Shown: one piece after another, positions 36,140 to 47,799 of the stretch
Position numbering within the stretch: position 1 is the first letter of the stretch
Layout of the letters: each line of letters opens with the position of its first letter
Assembly (NCBI GenBank): GCA_029204225.1
Contig: CM055095.1
Span: 77,022,471-77,086,470, forward strand
DNA length: 64,000 nucleotides
Reading direction: 5' to 3'
Origin: Diphasiastrum complanatum
Taxonomy: Eukaryota; Streptophyta; Lycopodiopsida; Lycopodiales; Lycopodiaceae
Position numbers and translations under genes: made by a program
The notes under the pieces: generated by a model
The model's database searches: none
The model's input: the letters and a program-made list of their open reading frames with translations, nothing else
What the model was told of the DNA's origin: nothing

Positions 36140-38078
36140 ATATGGATTTAGAGGTTACAACCAGGTTAAGATAGCACCTGCCGATCATCACAAAACTGCT
36201 TTTGCAACAAATGGGGCACCTATGCTTACAAAGTAATGTCGTTTGGACTCTATAATGCACCAAGTTCATTCCAAAGAGCAATGCAATTTGCTTTTAAAGA
36301 TTATCTGCAGAAATTTCTTGAAATTTACTTGGATGACCTGGGAGCCCATAGTACAGATACAGACCACCTGGATCGATTGGAGAAAGTATTTGAAAGATGC
36401 TGCAAATACCACATTTCTCTAAATCCGAAAAAAATGTCAGATATGGATTTCCGACGGAGTTGTGCTTGGACATGTGATATCAAGACATGGCATTGCCACA
36501 GATTATTCTAAGATCAAGGTTAATGTGGAATTGCCACCGCCAACAACAATTAGTGGAGTTTATGTGTTTATGGGTTATGCGAACTACTATCGAATTTTTA
36601 TTATTTTTTTTGCGGATTTAGCACGACCTATGTACAAACTGACTATTGTTCCTATTTGGACAGTAGAGGCGTTAGAAGCCTTTGAAAAGTTAAAAAAAAA
36701 AACATTAACTTAAGCACCAATACTGCATTCTCCAGATTGGACGATAGAATTTCATGTTCATACGGATGCCTCAAAATACGCCATTGGATCAGCTCTGACG
36801 CAGCCAGGTGACTATAAGAAGGATTATCCTATACGATTTGCAAGCAAACAGCTTACAGATCTAGAAAAGAATTATTCAACAATAGAACGTGAGGCATTAG
36901 CCATGATTTTTTTCTATTCGGAAATTTCGTCACTACCTCATGGAGACGCACTTTGCATTTTATACGGATCATCAACCGTTACTTTACTTGGTAAATAAGA
37001 CGTGCAGTACTGGACGTATTGCAAGATGGTTATTGTTATTGACTGAATTTGACTTTCGAATTGTGGTTCGAAAGGGGAAGCAACATTATCTAGCCGATCA
37101 CATTTCTCGAATTGATTCCACCCCAGTTAATATTGAAGTGGATGATGAACTGCTAGATGCTGCATTGTTCTATGTTGAAGCGGTACCTAAGTGGGCAGTA
37201 GATATTGTTGAGTACCTGATGCTAGAACAAGTGAATGACTCCTTGACAACAGTACATGAGACAATTGATTCATAAGGCTCAGTCTTATCAATTAATTGCA
37301 GGACAATTGTATCATCGTGGATCATATAATATTTTACGAAGGTGTGTTTTACCGCATGAAGTACCAGATTTAATCATGTGTGGAGGAAACTTCTCTACAA
37401 ATATTACTGTTCGCAAACTTTTACAATCAAGTTGTTAGTGGTCTACACTTTATAAGGACACAGAAAATTTTATTTAAAAATGTGACGTTTGCCAGCGAGC
37501 ACGACAGCCTACTCGACAGAACTATGAACCCTTGCATCCGATTTTATCGCAAGCACCGTTTGAAAAATGGGGATTGGATTATGTTGGACCTATTCACCCT
37601 GCCGCGCAGAACCGCTTACAAAAATAGTACAAATCAAACACTTTTTCAGCTGGTGTATGGTCAAGATGTTGTCATGCCGATTGAATTTTTAATCCCATCT
37701 TTACGCATAGCGACAACAGAACGATTAAATGATGATAAGTCTTTACAACTCCGTCATGAAGCGTTGCACAAATTATGTGAAACCCGATTGATGACAGTTC
37801 ATGCCTTAGTAGCAGAGAAAGCCCGCCACAAGGCATGGCACGATCGTCACTTGCACAAAAAAGATCTGGAAGCAAGAGATCTTGCATTAATGTACAAAAC
37901 CAAGCTGATCAAGGGAAAGTTGAAGTTTATCGGTGAAGCCCCATATAAAGTGAAGGAAATCCTGAACTATGGTGCTGTAATTTTTGAGCACTTGGATGGA
38001 AAACGATTTGATACTCTGGTGAATGGGAGCCGATTACGCAAGTTTTGGCAGCCTGTTCCGCCAGTTCAGCAAGCCTGA
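36140..38078 (+). pseudogene. Ty3-gypsy pol remnant (element D): RT, RNase H, integrase ends
   Basis: The RT part starts GYNQVKIAPADHHKTAF, continues MSFGLYNAPSSFQRAMQFAF, and has the catalytic IYLDDL near 36329. RNase H shows HTDASKYAIGSALTQPGDY and TIEREALAMIFF. The TDHQPLLYL and RIARWLLLLTEFDF blocks and an integrase zinc-finger stretch (QLYHRGSYNILRRCVLPHEV) follow. FEKWGLDYVGPI should open the integrase core, but the core is deleted and joins directly to AYKNSTNQTLFQLVYGQDVV. The C-terminal part (37380-38078) ends FDTLVNGSRLRKFW. Multiple frameshifts and stops (e.g. 36713-36715, 37273) make it inactive. The N-terminal RT, gag and 5' LTR are missing. The closest relatives here are elements C, E and A/B. 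Confidence 0.85.
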
Positions 38079-38186
38079 TCTCAATGGTTTTTTTATTTTA
38101 TTTTATTTCAAATTTTTCTGTTTTCAGTATTTAAATTGCTGAGTTTTTTCGGAAAAAGACATTAAAAAAAAGAAGAAGAGAAAAGA

Positions 38187-39190
38187 CGGCTACCTCCTTG
38201 AAGCCATCACTGAGCTTTCAATTCATGCTGCTGCTGAGCTACTGAACAACTTCATAATGGTTGGCAACGTCAGGAAAGACCTCATCACGTCACAGATCTT
38301 CCATAGGATAGTGAAGTCCCACACCAAGTTGGCCAAAGCCCCTCTTGAACCATATAATTGGTTCAAGACTGTTTTTTATGAACTCAAACGAGCTATTAAG
38401 GGTAATACTAAGCAACAATTCGCTGCTGGCTCTTTATTGTCCCTTTTAGCCGCTTCTCACTTAGAAAACAGAATCCATGGCTTCCACCTGGATTCTGTGC
38501 TTTCGGTCTACAAAGAAGCATCGGCCGAGTCGTCTCACCAGGCCTCGAGTTCTCATAGTCGTCGTTGTCCATGCAGCGAGATCGTCATTTCTGACTCGCC
38601 TTCCGCGTCACGACGTCGCACTAGGCATACCTCGTCAGCTACGCTTCCAACCCCTACTGATGTTCGCACCGAACTTCCCATTCCCCTAGCCTTTGATGCT
38701 TCCCTCCATATAAGGATAGTCTGTGACCATTGGGTCTACCATTCCCATCACAGCTGCCCAGGCTACCCCACCCCCGCACACTGAAGCCACTTCACCAAAC
38801 ACGCAGTTTTTTATGGATATGTTCGATGATTCCGACCCCCTTGGGACCACCAAATTTTTTGAAATGCCCCAGAGCCCTGTGCCCTTTGAACTCAAATCCC
38901 CTGGAAGAGGATTTGAACAGATCCATGAATCTACTGTTGGTGTTGAAGATGTTAGCCAGCAACCTCATACAGAAGAAATTCCAGCCACACTTCAGGTCGA
39001 CAAAGCTGTGAAATCACTAAAACAGTTCGACGCCACAGTGCCTGAGGGATTTGAGGAGGAAGACATTTTTGAAGAAGAAGAACTAGTGGCACCTATTCCA
39101 CGCCAACCAAGGACAGTTCCATCAGGTTCTCTTGTTGCTGCTACCTCCACGACCGTCGATTCTAGTGAAATGACCAATTTTGGTGAATTT
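38187..39190 (+). pseudogene. Gypsy accessory ORF remnant (element D)
   Basis: It begins inside the domain with GYLLEAITELSIHAAAELLN and continues MVGNVRKDLITSQIFHRIVK, LAKAPLEPYNWFKTVFYELK, a Ser/Arg-rich stretch, TQFFMDMFDDSDPLG and the acidic PEGFEEEDIFEEEELVAPIP. It matches the minus-strand ORF in element B almost segment by segment. A frameshift near 38710-38725 separates the two halves. The N-terminal ~100 residues and everything after the acidic segment are absent. It lies ~110 bp after the pol stop, which places this ORF between pol and the 3' LTR. Function unknown. Confidence 0.75.
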
Positions 39191-40035
39191 TGGAGGATGG
39201 ATTTCTCTAGATCCATCAGGTGATCATTCTGGATTTTTTCCAGCATGATTGGTGTTCCTTTTTACCTTCCCAACAAGCTATCAGACCTGTAAATTGATGG
39301 GTAGAGGCTTATCATCAAGTTTGTAGCAATTTTGACTTCTAGAAACCAAGAATTCATGGTTCTCAGCCCATACTGCTTCATAGGATCTGTTTGAAGGCTT
39401 CATGGAACTCTCAGAGACCATTTAAGATTGTTTGGATCATTACTTTTAGGCATGGTTGAGTGTTTGCATGTTTTTTGACATATTGGTCTTGAAAAAGCCC
39501 GCCCTCCTACAGCTTAATTGGTTGTTCTGAACTCGCACATGTGAGTCCTAGGTGGCAAGCTAACATGGCAAGTATCTTGTTCACTGGGTCCCTCTCTGTA
39601 CTAAGCTTTACAGCACCCAATTTGGTGTCCTTTAGCCAAAGATATGAGCATCTGAAGTTTTGCAATTTTGTGAGCAAAATTGGTAAAATTTCCATTTGTT
39701 TTGATTGCATGCATAACAATTTTCTATTTTGAAATATTGTGCTTGCATGGAATGTCTGCATGTGGTTTCTCAGAGTGATTCTGACATGCATGAGTAGTTT
39801 AGATCTGTTTTGAGTGGTCATACGCATGTACTCTGACGGTTAGATGCAAAACTGGCTTTTATAGTTGACAATTTCCGTAGAACTGAATTTTTACGTAAAA
39901 TTTCGTAAAGTAAAAAATCAGTTTAATGTCGCATGTTTTGCATGCTTGATGGACATCAATGAAGTAAAATTAAGAATTGAACAGTGAATCGAATTTTCGA
40001 TTCTGATTGCTTAATAACTGACTGTGATTTTTTTA
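39191..40035. other. Unassigned sequence between opposed gypsy remnants
   Basis: It separates plus-strand element D from minus-strand element C. No coding motif, LTR end or RNA gene was recognised. Confidence 0.3.
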
Positions 40036-41210
40036 TGAATTTTTAGAAAACGGTAACATGACAACCACGTCATCCAGTGTATAACGTTTAAAATGTTCAG
40101 GCATATCATGCTGGACTACACCTACTTGTTCTTTTTCGAAAGGACTTGTCTTGGATCTTCGCTTAGCCTTCTTAGTAGGAATTGATCATGGAGGTGATGA
40201 CTTTTGAGAAGATAAATTTTTCTTCAAAGGTGAAGACTTCCTAGACGATGATGTCTTACTAGAATTATGACTTGAAGAATCATCCTCGACTTTTCCTTTG
40301 CCTTTATCCAATAAGGGTGGCACTTTCTTTGAATCAATCTTTTGAGGGGGATTTTTTCATTTCAGGACCGTATTATAATGTTGCTTAGCTTGTTTCTTCG
40401 TCATCAATCCTATGATCCTATCTTCCTTCAATATAACTGCCTTGGGGGGTTTTATTGTTGGTTCATCAGGAACATTACACACTCCAAATCTGGTCGAATC
40501 CATATGACTTAGAATCTACTCATCCGTAAGTTTAGCATTGCCATCATAAGTCAAGGCATGACTCACAGGTTTGAGTTCATCCTCGATCGGATCTAGTATA
40601 GGTTTTGTTGATATCCAGGCTACATTCAGCACATTCAATGAAAACGTGATTGGTGTATCCAAAGTCCGATCTAATAAGGAAATCTCGCTCAAATTTGATT
40701 GATTATCTTGTTGACACATATATCCTACTATACAATCAATCATTGCAAGACTTCATTCCAATTGACAGTATCAGTTTGAGAATCGTAATAAGCTCCCAAA
40801 TTTTTCTCTGGCCGGTCACAAGTGTGATCCGTTGTTGATGAATCGTCATTCTCTTTTTGAACCACTGGTTTGATAGTCCAAGTTGTGGGATCAATTTTAA
40901 CTACGTGTTCACGATTTTCAAAAGTTATTTTTCCGGTACCCTAGTTATGAATTACTTGTGCAACTCATAACCATGGATGTCCCAATAGAACTCAGTAGAC
41001 GTTTGGCGCTTCTGGTAAGTCCATCACTACGAAAGTAATGACGAACTGTACTCCCGCAATTCTGATAGGTATATTTTCAACCATTCCTCATGGACAAACT
41101 GTTGTTTGATCAGCTAGCTTAATAGCAAAAGTAACAGGCTTGATCTTTGTAAGGCCCCATTTTGCACATAGCTTTTTAGAAATCAGATTAGCTCCTGAAC
41201 CTCAATCTAT
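40036..41210 (-). pseudogene. Gypsy protease region (element C)
   Basis: Minus-strand reading gives the aspartic protease start EAMID-stop-GSGANLISKKL at 41207-41190, where a TGA (41202-41204) follows the catalytic Asp. After further stops come IRIAGVQFVITFVVMDLPEA, LLGHPWL and INPxxW-like sequence, then a Lys/Ser-rich linker (KGKGKVEDDSSSHNSS, near 40280). The protease would cut the Gag-Pol polyprotein. The RT that should follow is missing beyond about 40036, so the element is truncated there. Confidence 0.7.
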
Positions 41211-42350
41211 CATGGCTTCTTCTTTAGAAAATTGTCTATGTTGTATCGGCATTTGTTCACTTTCCCAAGCGGCTCCAACACGGAGTACTTCGTTAGATTC
41301 TTCAAATCCAACACAAAAAAGTGGCTCCTGATGGACTTCTAGTTTGACTTGAGCTAACTTTTGCACTAAGACTTCTTTTGCTTTTGGCACCAACTTCAGG
41401 AACTCTCCCAATAAAATATTGATCTTGCTAGACAAAATGTTCATGAGTAGTTCTGATTGCGGTGCTTCCGGTTTAGTCATCTTGAAGGGTTCTTCATGAT
41501 GATGTAACTGATCATTCATATTCGTACGTAAATGGAGGCTGCAATGGTGAAGACCGAACTTCAGCTATTGCTTTAGCAGCTTCAAGCTCCTCTTCTTCTT
41601 GCAGATGTTTAATCCACTTCATCATATCCTGATATCTTAATTTTTCTGCATTAAGATTTGGATAGACCCCCGATGCTGTTGGTGTATCGTTCAATTGTAT
41701 AGAATCAGTAGGTACTGGATCCACTAACGATTCTTTCTGCTTCTATGCTCTGGTGACCACCATCAAGGGTGCACTTGGTTTATTCTGAGCTACTGGTCTT
41801 TGCTTGATTGTTATTAACTTTACAGGTGTTGTAGCTGGTGGTGGCTTCGGTCTTGTTGGATAGTCTTTATAGCAATGCCCATAACCACAGTCAGGACAAA
41901 ATGGTACAAATTTCTCTTTATTTGGACATTCTACAACTCTATGATTTTTTCCGCATGCAAAGCATCCAAGTGGTGCTCTGGTCCAATTTCTAGAGGCTTG
42001 TTGTTGAGCGGCAGCATAAATAGCATACTGTTCTGAAGATCCACTTTCTTGATCATTTCCATAGTTCCATTGCTCAGCACTTTTGTAAGGTACCAGTTCC
42101 ATCAAATTGGCAGGAGGAGCGGAGTGCTTTGGTGGGGCAAATAAAGCTAAACGTTTCGGGTATCTAAGAGTACATTGTCGAGGTCTTGCTACTGGATTTC
42201 CTCCATATTGTGGTTCTCGAATTCCCATTTGTGCATATCATTGCTGAATTATCCGAGGGTTGAAGTTGCAAAAAGCAGTCTCATGGTTAGGTGAATTACG
42301 TAGATGACAAACACTGATTTCCATTCGGTTTTTCAATTGAGGACACTTGT
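41202..42350 (-). pseudogene. Gypsy gag C-terminus with zinc knuckles (element C)
   Basis: Two open blocks in the minus direction. 42228-41743 has LGCFACGKNHRVVECPNKEK, then FCPDCGYGHCYKDYP, an unusual double Cys/His knuckle. 41724-41202 has KLRYQDMMKWIKHLQEEEEL and the segment leading into protease. Frameshifts separate these from the gag core at 42351-43253. Nucleic-acid binding by such knuckles is established for the family. Confidence 0.75.
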
Positions 42351-43253
42351 TCACTGTGTGATTTTCTGTACAAATAGAACACCAAACATTCTCCCTAGTA
42401 GGAAAGTCTTTGCAAACTTCTCAGGTCCCTTGTTCGCTTGTCCGTGGAAATTTTTCAATGCTTTAATCTTCTCATCAAATTGTGACTGCAACTTTTCCAT
42501 TTGTTTTTGCTGGTTCTTCCCAAGTTTCTCGAACTCATTGAGCATCATTTCTACAGTAGCGTTGGCATTCGTTGATGCAATAGTGGTGGATGTCGTAGTG
42601 GTCTGCCCTACTGTATATGACAACATACTGATATTTGGCTCATCATCTGAATCTTCATCCTCCTCCTGAATTGCATCATCCATAGCATTTTGCAAGAGTG
42701 CATACTCATTATGACGTTTCACCTCACGTTTGATCCATTTAGGTAGGCCTGACAAAAACCACATAATCATGGCATTCTTGTTAATCAGCTCAGGTTCGAA
42801 TTCAGATCTGAGACGTTTCACCTGTTCAATATAATCCCAAACCATTTCCAGCTTTTCCATTTTGATTTTACTTAAAAGTAGAAAAGGGTCTTCCATAAAC
42901 TTTCGTGGTTTGAATCGTGTGATGAGAGCTTGTTTAGCAACCTCCCAATGTGTACGTTCAGTTTCATCTTGATTATAGTACCGATCTTGTGCTGCACTTG
43001 TTAAGCCCATAGGAAACAGCTTAAGTTTATCTTGAGAATAAATCTCACCATAGACTTCACAGGATTCAGCATAGATCTGAAGAAATCTAACTAGATCTAT
43101 TAATACATTATATTTGGGTAGATCCAATCGGGTTGCTCTTCTAACAATAATTGGATTGACTTCATGTGAAGCACCTCCAGGAGCAGCTCCAGGGGCAACC
43201 ATCTTTACGAATTTAGACCAAATAGATAATGAAATTGGATCTAGATTTTTCAA
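42351..43253 (-). pseudogene. Gypsy gag core (element C), 300 codons open
   Basis: Minus strand, ATG at 43253. Early residues include SKFVKMVAPGAAPGG. The core shows RATRLDLPKYNVLIDLVRFL, AQDRYYNQDETERTHWEVAK, LITRFKPRKFMEDPFLLLSK and MIMWFLSGLPKWIKREVK, the usual Retrotrans_gag pattern. The acidic QEEDEDSDDE stretch and a coiled segment (MLNEFEKLGKNQQKQMEKL) follow. It is open for 300 codons but runs out of frame before the zinc knuckles. The leader (43254-44418) with CGAAGGTT-type words lies between this start and the primer site. Capsid-forming role by family. Confidence 0.85.
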
Positions 43254-44418
43254 TCAAAAGCCTATTTCAAATTAGATATGCTAGATCTATTCCATCTTTC
43301 AGAATCTGATTCTATATCATGAAAAAGATTTCGAAATTCGATCAACTGATACCTCTCAAAAATGATAAATTTCTCAGAATCCAATTCAAAATATATCAGA
43401 TTTGATCCAAATTTTGACGAGGACTTGATCTGAAAAATCAGAAACTAAAAATAGGACTAGCGAAGGTTCACTAGGTGAAGGTTGGCTCGACGAAAATTCA
43501 ACAATACTATTTTGGGGAAAAAAAAAACTCGCTGAACAACTTTTTTGACAATTACTTGAAAAATAACCTTTGCCGACCTCTCAGGTGAAAGAGTCTGACA
43601 CAGATAAAACTATGGAAAAACGGCCGAAGGTTTCTGACACAAGAAATTATAGTTTTTGTAGTCTAGCGAGGGTAAACTTCAAGATTTTCTGTGATCTAAT
43701 CAAGAAGAATCTTCGCTGAACTCAGAAATAGTATTCTGCTATAAATAGAATGTTCTGGAAACTCAATGAAGGTTTTGGTGAAGGATCAAGAGTAATACTG
43801 GTAATTTTGCAAAAAAGTGACCTTTTTGACAAAAATATAGCAATATGACAATTGATTTTCTAAAAATCCTTCTATTTTTGGTATTATTCTTCGCCGACCT
43901 GGCAATAGATAGATCTGAATCACACCTAAGCACAGTGAATCGGGCAAAGGTTGTTTTTTTGTATTTTTAGGATTTTGATGATTTTTTGGTATTTTTTGAC
44001 GGTTTTTCTTATGTTTCTGGAAATATGCTAGGAATTAATCTTCGCCCTTCAAACTGAAGGTTTTGTAAACAAAACCGAAGGTGTCTGCAACTCGATGAAG
44101 GTCTGCGGAATGAGGATAAAAAGTTCTAAGCTCTGATGGTGGTTGTTGCCCCTTTTTGACCAAATCTGACAGATTTGACGGATTTTTGTTATTTTCTCTG
44201 ATATCTCAGATCCAAATGGATCTTAAGATTGATGATCTGAATAGCTTTCTCTATTTAACAGTCAGATTAGATTTCAAACAAGCAAATCCACTCAAATCAA
44301 GTAAAATCAATTCCAACTAACCCTAAATGCAGATCTAGCACTATTCATGCCACGACAAGATGCCTAATGCAAGCTGACCATCCAACAAACATGCTGCAAA
44401 CTGAAAAATTGGCGTAGG
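43254..44418 (-). repeat. Gypsy leader (element C) with CGAAGGTT-type words
   Basis: Non-coding leader between primer site and gag. Words such as GCGAAGGTTCAC (43459), GTGAAGGTTGG, GCCGAAGGTTT (43623), GGCAAAGGTTG (43945) and CTGAAGGTTTTG (44055) recur at irregular spacing, as in the leader at 31.8 kb and in the segments at 25.8 and 48.0 kb. Confidence 0.5.
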
Positions 44419-44436
44419 TCCCCGGCAACGGTGCCA
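44419..44436 (-). other. Gypsy primer binding site (element C)
   Basis: On the minus strand TGGCACCGTTGCCGGGGA, one base from the Athila-type tRNA-Asp site. Four bases (ATTT) separate it from the LTR end at 44441. It proves that the LTR to its right is the 5' LTR of a minus-strand element. Confidence 0.85.
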
Positions 44437-45485
44437 AAATTGTAGTGGGTTTCTTTCCTTGCCTAACCTGAATCCAAGATCTAGTCAATCTAGCATCAAA
44501 GAGACGAGATTAGTGTGCAAAAAGTACAAAAAGGACCAAGAGTGTATCCTAATCTGATCCTCAAGAGGGATTGGTTGTCAGATTACTTGATCTATCAATC
44601 TACTTCAGATTAAGATCAATCTAGATCAATTCCAGACACAAAATCCTAACAAGAACAATCATTAATTGAAGGTAAGTGTACTTTATGGTTTCACACGTGT
44701 GAAACATTGTCTGAGTATGGACTCCAACCTGAAAATCAAGTACACATTGATAGAATCTCAAAACAATCAAAACAAATGTAGACAAATGGAGAGAATCACT
44801 CAAAATTGCTTCCAAAAGCGAGATTGGTGTCTCACACTGATTATGGCCAAATGTGGCTCTATATATACAATAAGTGAGAGATCGTGGTACTGATCATCCC
44901 TTTGATCCCACATGTGTGAAGGTGCTTTGTCATATGATGATTCATCATGCAAAACTGACACTTGGACAAAACCTTCTATTTTGAGCACTTTTGGTCCATT
45001 TTCCTTCTATATGGAGATCTACTTGAAAATCTTCTAGAAGTCAAAATTCGTCTACTTCAGCTTATTCCACATATGTGATCTGTCCTCTACACATGGGATG
45101 TGACACCTAACCAAAGTATGTGGCTCATGCAAGCAATAGATTGATGCCATGTGTCATATGTCTAGAAAACTAGTTTTTGGCCTTTTTAGCCACTAGAACT
45201 TGAATTAAATCATATGTACAACCTATATGATTATGGTACATGACAAGTACACTATTTTCACACGTGGGAACAGGATCCACACATGTGTGTTTATCTATAT
45301 ACAAAATTTTTGGCCTCTACCAAGCTTATTTTTGCATTTTTCACACTCCTCCTCAAAAATCTAGCTTGGTAAATCTAGCTTGATGGAAAACACGATGATC
45401 TTGAACTTGACTCCATGGGCTGAATTGGTCTTTGCTGGTTCAAAAGGTGTGAAGATCAGCCAATGAGCTTGATGTTGATTTGAAA

Positions 45486-46199
45486 TCACCATATCCATGA
45501 TACTACTTTTTTGATGTTGACATCTTTGATGAACTTGAGAGCTTTGCAACATCCTAGCATCTTCGAAATTGATTCCTTCCAAATTTCATGTAGATGCTTG
45601 ACTTTGAGGCTTGCTCCTTCTTCATGTGCATGCTCCTCCATGAGAAAATAAAGATTTCTTCTTGACTTATTAGGATCACAAAGATCTAACATCATGTTAC
45701 CATGATCTAGAGAATTAGACTTATCCAAATTGGCAAGACTATGCATGCTATAATAACAAAGTGTTTGCATCATATCTTCATGCTTGTTTACCATGCTAAT
45801 CTCAGATCCAATGAGGCTAAATACCTCATTATGGAGATAAGTGTCTTTAGAAGATGATTCACTTACTCTCATAAAGAGTTTACAATTTGCCTCAATACAA
45901 ATTTTCAAACTACGAGTGAACAAATCACTTTTGCTCTTACATGACTCAAGAGCATACATTTGATGAAATAACCATTTGCTTTCTAATTGATTTAAAATCA
46001 ATTTCGACCTTTTAAGAACATCATCTATGTTCTCAAGAGAGACTTCATACTCAACTAGTACGGCTTTACTCCAATTTGGAGATGCAATGATCTCACTAAA
46101 GAAAATTGATTTATCACATGGCATAAGAGAAGAGTATGAGATGTATACTACATGAGATATGCTCCTCTTTCCCTTGAAATGTGAGCCACATGGACTCAA
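45486..46199 (-). CDS. Unrecognised 237-aa ORF inside the non-autonomous element
   Basis: Open from the ATG at 46199 to a stop at 45486. The product is helical and rich in Ser, Lys and Leu, with segments DDVLKRSKLILNQLESKWLF, SKSDLFTRSLKICIEANCKL and HLHEIWKESISKMLGCCKAL. No gag, protease, RT, RNase H or integrase motif is present, and I do not recognise a host family. Its length in an AT-rich context and its protein-like composition suggest that it was coding. It could be an accessory ORF of the parent retroelement or a captured host fragment. A second frame (46488-46114) overlaps its start. Confidence 0.4.
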   Translation of the reverse strand: MSPCGSHFKGKRSISHVVYISYSSLMPCDKSIFFSEIIASPNWSKAVLVEYEVSLENIDDVLKRSKLILNQLESKWLFHQMYALESCKSKSDLFTRSLKICIEANCKLFMRVSESSSKDTYLHNEVFSLIGSEISMVNKHEDMMQTLCYYSMHSLANLDKSNSLDHGNMMLDLCDPNKSRRNLYFLMEEHAHEEGASLKVKHLHEIWKESISKMLGCCKALKFIKDVNIKKVVSWIW

Positions 46200-46488
46200 C
46201 CATATTTCTTGAGTTTTTTTTTGGAATCACAATTTGAGAACGTCTCTCCTCCTCAATCCTTGGCACACTTGAACCTTGAGAAGGATTCTCCTCCTCAATC
46301 CTTGGCACATTTGGACCTTGAGATGACTCCTTAAGATTCTCTTCATGGTGCTCCTTTTTGATGGAAATCTGAGACCTCCATGTCTCATAATGATCACAAC
46401 AAGTATGACCATTCAATATGCACTTCCTATGATTATCAAGATTACTTATGCTAGAAGCATAAGTCCAAAAACCACCACAATTTGGCAT
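46114..46488 (-). CDS. Unrecognised 124-aa ORF with an internal peptide repeat
   Basis: Open on the minus strand from the ATG at 46488. It contains ILNGHTCCDHYETWRSQIS and a duplicated acidic peptide (SSQGPNVPRIEEENPS, then SQGSSVPRIEEERRSQ) from a ~45-bp DNA repeat at about 46235-46325. It overlaps the 237-aa ORF by 86 bases in another frame, so the two may be halves of one frameshifted gene. Family unknown. Confidence 0.3.
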   Translation of the reverse strand: MPNCGGFWTYASSISNLDNHRKCILNGHTCCDHYETWRSQISIKKEHHEENLKESSQGPNVPRIEEENPSQGSSVPRIEEERRSQIVIPKKNSRNMVESMWLTFQGKEEHISCSIHLILFSYAM

Positions 46489-46771
46489 GCACTAGAACTC
46501 GAATTAAATCATATGTACAACCTATATGATTATGGTACATGACAAGTACACTATTTTCACACGTGGGAACATGCTCCACACATGTGTGTTTATCTATATA
46601 CAAGATTTTTGGCCTCCACCAAGCTTATTTTTGCATTTTTCACAATTAGTTGTCAGGCGTAGATTCATTCCCATGAGAGCGATTGTATAGTTCAGATTTC
46701 AACATGAATGGAGGATCCAAATATAACTCTAACATCAATTAACACTATGATCCAAAACAAAGATAGCTTTC

Positions 46772-46934
<163 letters not shown>

Positions 46935-47424
46935 AGGTATAATAACATACAATCCCAATAACATTCAGACCCAACAATTAGCAAAATAAGAAGGCATGAG
47001 AGATGGAGAAGGAAAGAAGAAGAGCAAGGACATTCATCAATCCATTTCTGAAGAGAACCAATCTACTTTATTAAAATGAGGAAATGAACATGAGGACAAC
47101 TCGAGTTGGTCCCTTCTTAAAGTAGGATGGAGGACCCTGGCCTCTGAATCCTATTGGTTCATTCTAGCCTCTCTTTTTATTCAAATTTAAAAAAGTGTGA
47201 GAACCATCAAAATTGGAGGGAAACCCAACTTTATTCACTAACTTGACATTTAGGCCCTGCGACATTAAAAGCCCCGCAAAAAGGCCTAAAATCCTTTTAT
47301 TGACTTTCTAATTAATCAAATATCGATGTGATCATCGAGTTGGACTTACACACGCAGGGTGCCAAATCCCTCTCACTTATTAATTAGGGTTAGGGTTGCC
47401 TTGGGATTTGCAAACTCTCCAATA

Positions 47425-47799
47425 GTCCCACGTGGCGTAAGCATGGAGAGCTAGCTCCATGTTAATGTTAGACGAGAAGAGCATCTAGAAAAAGCCCATT
47501 GCTTGGAGAAGGGGGCCAACAGTCTAAAGCCAAGGGTTTATCAAGGAATCAGATGGCAGGGCCCAGATCTAGATGGCAGTAGGTATCTCCGTTGTATTAC
47601 CTTTTTTGTGCCAGTTTCATTAGTAGAGATAGAAGAAGTCATGATGCTAGATGATCAAAAAAGTGCGTTAGTGATAGAGATGGGAAAAAGACGAAAGACG
47701 CTCAAAAAGGAGAAAAGTTTGTCAAAAATGAATTAAAAGGCCTAAAGACTACAAAAATGTGGAAATAGTAAGAACAGAAGTGAAATTGGTAGAACTGAG
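47425..47799. other. Host sequence of element C, unassigned
   Basis: Sequence immediately beyond the LTR C end. Short frames only. It probably belongs to the older gypsy element E that lies to the right. Confidence 0.3.

Larger units (their letters stand above)
44514..46644 (-). mobile_element. Non-autonomous LTR retroelement (2,131 bp) with TSD ATTAG
   Basis: It starts TGTGCAAAAAG and ends TTTTTCACA. ATTAG flanks it at 44509-44513 and 46645-46649, inside the LTR of element C. Its minus orientation is set by a polypurine tract GAGGAGGAG at 45348-45357. The 3' LTR is 44514-45347 (834 bp). The other end keeps only ~154 bp of LTR (46491-46644), 95% similar by eye, so the rest of the 5' LTR, the primer site and any pol are deleted. 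The LTR carries CACACGTGTG (44692-44701). Internal DNA codes for the two overlapping ORFs described separately, not for retroviral proteins. Confidence 0.75.
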
